Part shown: piece by piece, positions 6,122 to 8,596 of the stretch
How the letters are laid out: every line of letters begins with the position of its first letter
Numbering within the stretch: position 1 is the stretch's first letter
From: an archaeon
Lineage (GTDB): Archaea > Thermoplasmatota > Thermoplasmata > Methanomassiliicoccales > Methanomethylophilaceae
Assembly: GCA_024399225.1 (NCBI GenBank)
Contig: JAKSHV010000039.1
Location: 1-8,596, forward strand
Length of the DNA stretch: 8,596 bases
Direction: 5' to 3'
The notes under the pieces: generated by a model
Told to the model about the DNA's origin: nothing
The model's database searches: none
Seen by the model: only the letters and a program-made list of their open reading frames with translations
Translations under genes and position numbers: made by a program

Positions 6122-7459
6122 TCAGACGCAGTAGTTGACGATGTCCCTTGCCTGTTCAAGCATGGTGATGAGATAGACAAGATCCGAGGATTCTGCGAAG
6201 ATCACAAGTTTCTTGGGATTGAGTTCGTTCTGTTTGATGGTGTACGTTCCCTGTTTCAGGATCATCTTCCATGCATTGCCGGAAGACTGCACATCGATCT
6301 CGTACTCCTTGATCTTCTCCTTCAGCTTGTTGGAGAAGTGGGTCATGTTTCCGTCGAAGTCGATCCTGAGGGTCCTGTTGGAATAGATGGGGATTTCCTC
6401 CAGAACGTTGCGGAGACTTCTCATTCCCGCAAGTTCGCTGATGATGACGGATGCGTAGAGTGCGTCGGGACAGTATCCCATCGAGGAGAAGATGAACGTG
6501 CCATCATTCAGTGCACCGAAGTCGGCTCCGGATTCCTTCATGGTTTGAATGACATCGTCGAGATTGTTCTTGCAGCGGATGAGCCTGCGTTCCTCGGTGC
6601 GGTCCACGTTCTTCTTCAGGCCCAGAGGGTGTTTGAATGCATCTTCTACGACACAGGGGGAATCGAACGGTATGACTGCCGTGGTGGGCTCGAGGAACAT
6701 GAGCATGATGGCGAGGAGCCTGTCGCCCGGCACGTATTTTCCGGACTCGTCCATGAGTGCGAGACGGGTTCCGTCTCCGTTGAATGCGACACCGACGCTT
6801 CCGATACTTGCGTTCACGATGTTGGAGATTCCCATAAGGTCGGTCTTGTTGAGTCCGGGGGAACGGGGGAGCTGGCCGCTATGCTTGTGGGTATTGAATG
6901 CGATGACCTCTGCACCAATGGCATTGAGCAGCTGGGGAGCACACTCGGAGGTACTCTCGCAGTTACAGTCCACGACGATGAAACCGGTGGATTTCAGTCC
7001 GGTGTTCTTGATCCTCTCGATGTATTTTTCGCAGGCTTCGGTGTTCTTGGAGACGGTCTCCACCTCATGGTATGAAGGCAGTACGACATCGGTCTTCTTC
7101 ATGATGTCATAGATTTGGTCGGAATCGAAAGGGGTTCCGTCGGGGAAATACGCTTTGATTCCACAGATTTCGCCGTCGCCGTCGGGATTTCCTACAGAGA
7201 GGAGACAGTCATACCCTGATGAGAATGCGGTATGTGCGACAGGAACGGGGATCATTCCTGCATCGGTGACCTTCGCGCCGACGGAGAGAAGACCTGAAAC
7301 CAGTGATTTCATGATCATCTCGCTGCTCGGATCTGCATCCCTGAACACCACTACAGATTTGTAATGCTGACCGAATTTGGTTCCTGCTTCCATTGCGGTC
7401 TCAGGAGTCATGGTCTGCTCGGTGGTTGACTCAAGCATGTGTTTGGCGCGACTGTCCAT
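6122..7459 (-). CDS. Phosphohexomutase-superfamily homologue with degenerate active site
   Basis: The 445-residue protein shows the alpha-D-phosphohexomutase layout (PMM/PGM/GlmM). TMTPETAMEAGTKFG begins domain 1, followed by VVVFRDADPSSEMIMKSLVSGLLSVGAKVTDAGMIPVPV (36-74), a metal-loop region, an archaeal-type GTFIF sugar-loop region and a domain-4-like C-terminus. But the catalytic signatures are altered. The N-terminal FGTxGxRG is absent. TASHNP reads LSVGNP (87-92), so the phosphoserine is V89. DGDxDR reads NGDGTR (227-232). The sugar loop ExSG reads LNDG (317-320). The phosphate loop RxSGTEPxxR reads KQNELNPKKL (409-418). The frame is intact and a promoter is present, so this looks like an expressed pseudoenzyme or a repurposed family member rather than a decaying gene. 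Database names such as phosphoglucosamine mutase would over-call it. The ATG at 7459 is chosen because a TATA box sits at -25; an ATG at 7525 would put that box inside the gene. Confidence 0.85.
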   Translation of the reverse strand: MDSRAKHMLESTTEQTMTPETAMEAGTKFGQHYKSVVVFRDADPSSEMIMKSLVSGLLSVGAKVTDAGMIPVPVAHTAFSSGYDCLLSVGNPDGDGEICGIKAYFPDGTPFDSDQIYDIMKKTDVVLPSYHEVETVSKNTEACEKYIERIKNTGLKSTGFIVVDCNCESTSECAPQLLNAIGAEVIAFNTHKHSGQLPRSPGLNKTDLMGISNIVNASIGSVGVAFNGDGTRLALMDESGKYVPGDRLLAIMLMFLEPTTAVIPFDSPCVVEDAFKHPLGLKKNVDRTEERRLIRCKNNLDDVIQTMKESGADFGALNDGTFIFSSMGYCPDALYASVIISELAGMRSLRNVLEEIPIYSNRTLRIDFDGNMTHFSNKLKEKIKEYEIDVQSSGNAWKMILKQGTYTIKQNELNPKKLVIFAESSDLVYLITMLEQARDIVNYCV

Positions 7460-7478
7460 AGGTTCGGAAGTGCATGTA

Positions 7479-7488
7479 GGATAAATTA
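7479..7488 (-). promoter_or_regulatory. TATA box of phosphohexomutase homologue
   Basis: TAATTTATCC on the minus strand is centred about 25 bp upstream of the ATG at 7459, the same spacing as at 4119. There is no ribosome binding site before 7459, so the transcript is probably leaderless. Confidence 0.5.
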
Positions 7489-7525
7489 GGTTTTTGTTGG
7501 GTATCGTATGTCTCCGCCCATCCAT

Positions 7526-7625
7526 CTGTAAGAATTATTGGATTGGATTCCTATGCGTAATGTAATACTCTGTGAGCTCTCTGATAAAAAAATTCTATGC
7601 TGGCTATGTGAAAAATAACTATATG
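7526..7625. other. AT-rich intergenic spacer between divergent genes
   Basis: This is the upstream half of the region separating the phosphohexomutase homologue from the small-protein gene. It is visibly more AT-rich than its neighbours and has an A-tract at about 7584-7591. I see no coding sequence, no C/D or H/ACA guide RNA signature and no clear dyad beyond a short GAGCTC palindrome. It may hold upstream promoter elements for either gene. Confidence 0.4.
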
Positions 7626-7635
7626 CTTAAATATT
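7626..7635 (+). promoter_or_regulatory. TATA box of small-protein gene
   Basis: CTTAAATATT predicts a transcript start near 7656. This leaves a leader of about 32 nt before the ATG at 7688, long enough for a palindrome and a ribosome binding site, unlike the leaderless neighbours. Confidence 0.5.
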
Positions 7636-7660
7636 GAACAGATAGATACGATATTGTTCG

Positions 7661-7674
7661 GTCACACATGTGAC
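7661..7674 (+). promoter_or_regulatory. 14-bp palindrome in leader (possible operator)
   Basis: GTCACA-CA-TGTGAC is a perfect 6-bp inverted repeat with a 2-bp spacer, at roughly +5 to +18 of the predicted transcript and ending one base before the G-rich ribosome binding site. As DNA it would suit a dimeric repressor that blocks polymerase just downstream of the start. As RNA the 2-nt loop is too tight for the full hairpin, so a protein operator is the better guess. A chance repeat is possible. Confidence 0.4.
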
Positions 7675-7687
7675 TGGGGGAATAAAA

Positions 7688-7912
7688 ATGGCAATGGAAA
7701 AAGTAACTAGTGTGGAAATCATCCAGGCACATGCTACTAGGGTAGGTCTCAAAGCAGGCCTCGTAAAGGACACCGAGGATGGAATCCAGTTCACCAAGGG
7801 AACCAACAACAGGCTCGACATCATCAGCTGGGAGCAGTTCTTCGAGATCCTCGACAAGAAGGGACTCGCCGTTTACAAGAGCGGAAACTGGCTCAAAATC
7901 ATGAAAGCCTGA
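7688..7912 (+). CDS. Conserved-looking small protein of unknown function (74 aa)
   Basis: I do not recognise the family. The 74-residue protein has no signal peptide, no membrane segment and no cysteine, and is slightly basic (about 11 K/R against 9 D/E). An N-terminal stretch looks helical (VEIIQAHATRVGLKAGLV). It is followed by a polar turn region (DTEDGIQFTKGTNNR) and a second amphipathic helix-like stretch (SWEQFFEILDKKGLAVY), then a short strand-like tail (NWLKIM). That could be a small alpha/beta or winged-helix-like fold, but this is speculation. The ATG at 7688 is chosen because GGGGGA at 7676-7681 lies 6 nt upstream; a GTG at 7670 would sit inside the palindrome, and an ATG at 7694 is too far. 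The own promoter, strong ribosome binding site, clean codon use (many AAC, AAG, CTC and ATC) and a terminator-like hairpin suggest good expression. Confidence 0.82.
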   Translation: MAMEKVTSVEIIQAHATRVGLKAGLVKDTEDGIQFTKGTNNRLDIISWEQFFEILDKKGLAVYKSGNWLKIMKA

Positions 7913-7932
7913 TCTGTTCGGATTGTTTAATA

Positions 7933-7940
7933 CTATTATC
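7933..7940 (+). promoter_or_regulatory. TATA-like box of PEBP gene
   Basis: CTATTATC is centred about 29 bp upstream of the ATG at 7966, which has no ribosome binding site. Its last bases overlap the foot of the UUCG hairpin. Confidence 0.4.
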
Positions 7941-7962
7941 GGGCTTCGGCCCGATTCCTTTT
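7938..7962 (+). terminator. Hairpin with C(UUCG)G loop and T-rich tail
   Basis: A 7-bp perfect stem ATCGGGC / GCCCGAT (7938-7944 with 7949-7955) closes on TTCG, giving the extra-stable C(UUCG)G tetraloop, and a T-rich tail follows (TCCTTTT). It lies 25 bp past the small-protein stop and looks like a bacterial-style intrinsic terminator. Archaeal termination mainly needs the T tract, so the stem may instead protect the mRNA 3' end. It also lies within the core promoter of the next gene. Confidence 0.6.
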
Positions 7963-7965
7963 ATT

Positions 7966-8466
7966 ATGTTTATCAAAAGCTCGGCATTCATCGAGGGGGA
8001 TATCGATGACCGTTACGGTGGTCGTGGCGGAGTCTTCATTGGACCGATGTCTACACCATCTTTTCCGTTTGAAATCTGCGAAGCACCCTCTGGGACTATC
8101 ACTTTTGCCGTGATTTTCGACGATCCCGATGCAGTGGGTCCGCAGGGATTCGTATGGATTCATTGGTTGGTTTCCGGACTGAAGAAGACCTCTCTTCCGG
8201 AGAATGCCTCTCGTACTGATGTCGAACTTGTTCAAGGAGTCACCAGCTGGTACCCGAGAAGGCTGGATGACCAACTCGCATCATGTTTCTATGGCGGACC
8301 TAACCCGCCTGACAAACCCCATGTGTATTCATTCAGAGTATACGCACTTGATTACGATCCCGGATTAAAGACGGGATTCACACTGGATGAACTTCTCACA
8401 GCGATAGAAGGACACTGTCTTGACAGTGCCGAATTACGTGGCAGGTACCTTCCAAAGTCCGCATAG
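7966..8466 (+). CDS. PEBP / YbhB-YbcL (Raf kinase inhibitor-like) family protein
   Basis: The 166-residue protein is a phosphatidylethanolamine-binding-protein fold member. Family hallmarks in order are DDPDA (52-56) after a FAVI strand, FVWIHWLV (62-69), the anion-pocket segment YGGPNPPDKPH (109-119), YSFRVYALD (121-129) and a C-terminal EGHCLDSAEL (148-157). The N-terminal SSAFIEGDIDDRYGGRG corresponds to the usual 'SPAF..G..IP..Y' opening. Length is normal. The fold binds anionic or phosphorylated ligands; the biological role of prokaryotic members is poorly known, so no substrate is assigned. No signal peptide, so probably cytoplasmic. The start is the first ATG with family-like sequence; an upstream TATA-like box suggests a leaderless transcript. 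It appears monocistronic, followed 5 bp later by the tRNA-Leu promoter. Confidence 0.93.
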   Translation: MFIKSSAFIEGDIDDRYGGRGGVFIGPMSTPSFPFEICEAPSGTITFAVIFDDPDAVGPQGFVWIHWLVSGLKKTSLPENASRTDVELVQGVTSWYPRRLDDQLASCFYGGPNPPDKPHVYSFRVYALDYDPGLKTGFTLDELLTAIEGHCLDSAELRGRYLPKSA

Positions 8467-8471
8467 TGCCC

Positions 8472-8479
8472 TATTTATA
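8472..8479 (+). promoter_or_regulatory. TATA box of tRNA-Leu
   Basis: TATTTATA is centred about 29-30 bp upstream of the mature tRNA 5' end at 8505, the same spacing seen for tRNA-Val at the other edge. Confidence 0.65.
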
Positions 8480-8504
8480 CTACGATTGTTTGGGGGAATT
8501 AACT

Positions 8505-8591
8505 GCAAGGGTAGTCAAGCCTGGCCAACGACGTTAGATTCAGGGTCTAATCCATAGCGGTCCGCGAGTTCGAATCTCGTCCCTTGCACCA
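8505..8591 (+). tRNA. tRNA-Leu(CAG) with encoded CCA
   Basis: The acceptor strands GCAAGGG (8505-8511) and CCCTTGC (8581-8587) pair fully. The D-stem is GTC/GAC (8514-8516, 8530-8532). The anticodon stem TTAGA/TCTAA encloses TTCAGGG, with anticodon CAG at 8541-8543 for codon CUG. A 13-nt class II variable arm (8551-8563, CC/GG core) and discriminator A8588 confirm Leu identity. The T-arm is GCGAG-TTCGAAT-CTCGT with one G-U pair. CCA is encoded at 8589-8591. There is no intron. A T-run begins at 8593 and continues to the window edge, which would suit termination. Confidence 0.96.
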
Positions 8592-8596
8592 CTTTT

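Noticed and set aside
6338..7075. 245-codon open frame opposite the phosphohexomutase homologue
   Set aside because: Its translation is rich in G, V, D and E with no domain-like pattern. It is explained by codon bias of the real gene on the other strand.
7460..7525. Longer N-terminus for the phosphohexomutase homologue starting at 7525
   Set aside because: It adds 22 residues unlike the family and swallows the TATA box at 7479-7488. It would not restore the missing FGTxGxRG motif.
7526..7660. C/D-box guide RNA in the intergenic spacer
   Set aside because: A CTGA occurs near 7580 but there is no matching RUGAUGA C box at a suitable distance on either strand.
7670..7687. GTG at 7670 as start of the small protein
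   Set aside because: It lies within the palindrome, has no ribosome binding site upstream, and would place the GGGGGA site inside the gene.
1..8596. Mobile element, prophage, CRISPR array or attachment-site insertion at the flanking tRNAs
   Set aside because: No transposase or integrase-like frame, no repeat-spacer pattern, and no duplicated tRNA 3' end was seen. The gene content is core archaeal.

Overview
This is a gene-dense archaeal chromosome segment. Four features identify it as archaeal: a standalone Kae1 (KEOPS t6A synthase), an archaeal/eukaryal-type S15 ribosomal protein of 151 residues, a fibrillarin 2'-O-methyltransferase, and an inositol-monophosphatase-like domain fused to NAD kinase, an arrangement known from archaea. 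Most genes have a TATA-like box about 25-29 bp before the start codon and no ribosome binding site, so they are probably leaderless. Together these suggest a euryarchaeote in the broad sense, possibly of the Thermoplasmata/Methanomassiliicoccales type. The genus cannot be fixed from this window. Everything visible is core or lineage-type chromosomal content; I see no mobile element, phage or CRISPR.

Layout, left to right. (1) The 5' part of tRNA-Val(GAC) on the minus strand runs off the left edge. It shares a short promoter region with divergent kae1. (2) kae1 (144-1127, +) converges on a minus-strand operon, rps15-recJ-like (2944 down to 1122), and overlaps it by 6 bp. (3) A second minus-strand operon, flpA (fibrillarin) then a Nudix hydrolase, has an ATGA start/stop overlap. 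(4) Divergent from flpA is a plus-strand operon, NADP phosphatase/NAD kinase fusion then a JAMM-motif metalloprotease-like protein, also with an ATGA overlap. (5) Abutting it tail to tail is a minus-strand phosphohexomutase homologue in which every catalytic signature looks degenerate. (6) A 74-residue unrecognised protein follows, with its own promoter, a 5' leader holding a 14-bp palindrome, a good ribosome binding site and a hairpin-plus-T-tract 3' end. (7) A PEBP (YbhB/YbcL-type) protein is next. (8) tRNA-Leu(CAG) closes the window on the right.

Functionally the region is mainly information processing: tRNAs, tRNA modification (Kae1), the ribosome (S15), RNA 2'-O-methylation (fibrillarin) and nucleic-acid turnover (DHH nuclease). 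It also contains NAD(P) homeostasis and a putative protease of the archaeal ubiquitin-like system. No obviously new multi-gene system is present. The most interesting items are the intact but apparently catalytically dead phosphohexomutase homologue, the small orphan protein with its palindromic leader, and the GC-rich C(UUCG)G hairpin that sits exactly between the end of that small gene and the core promoter of the PEBP gene.
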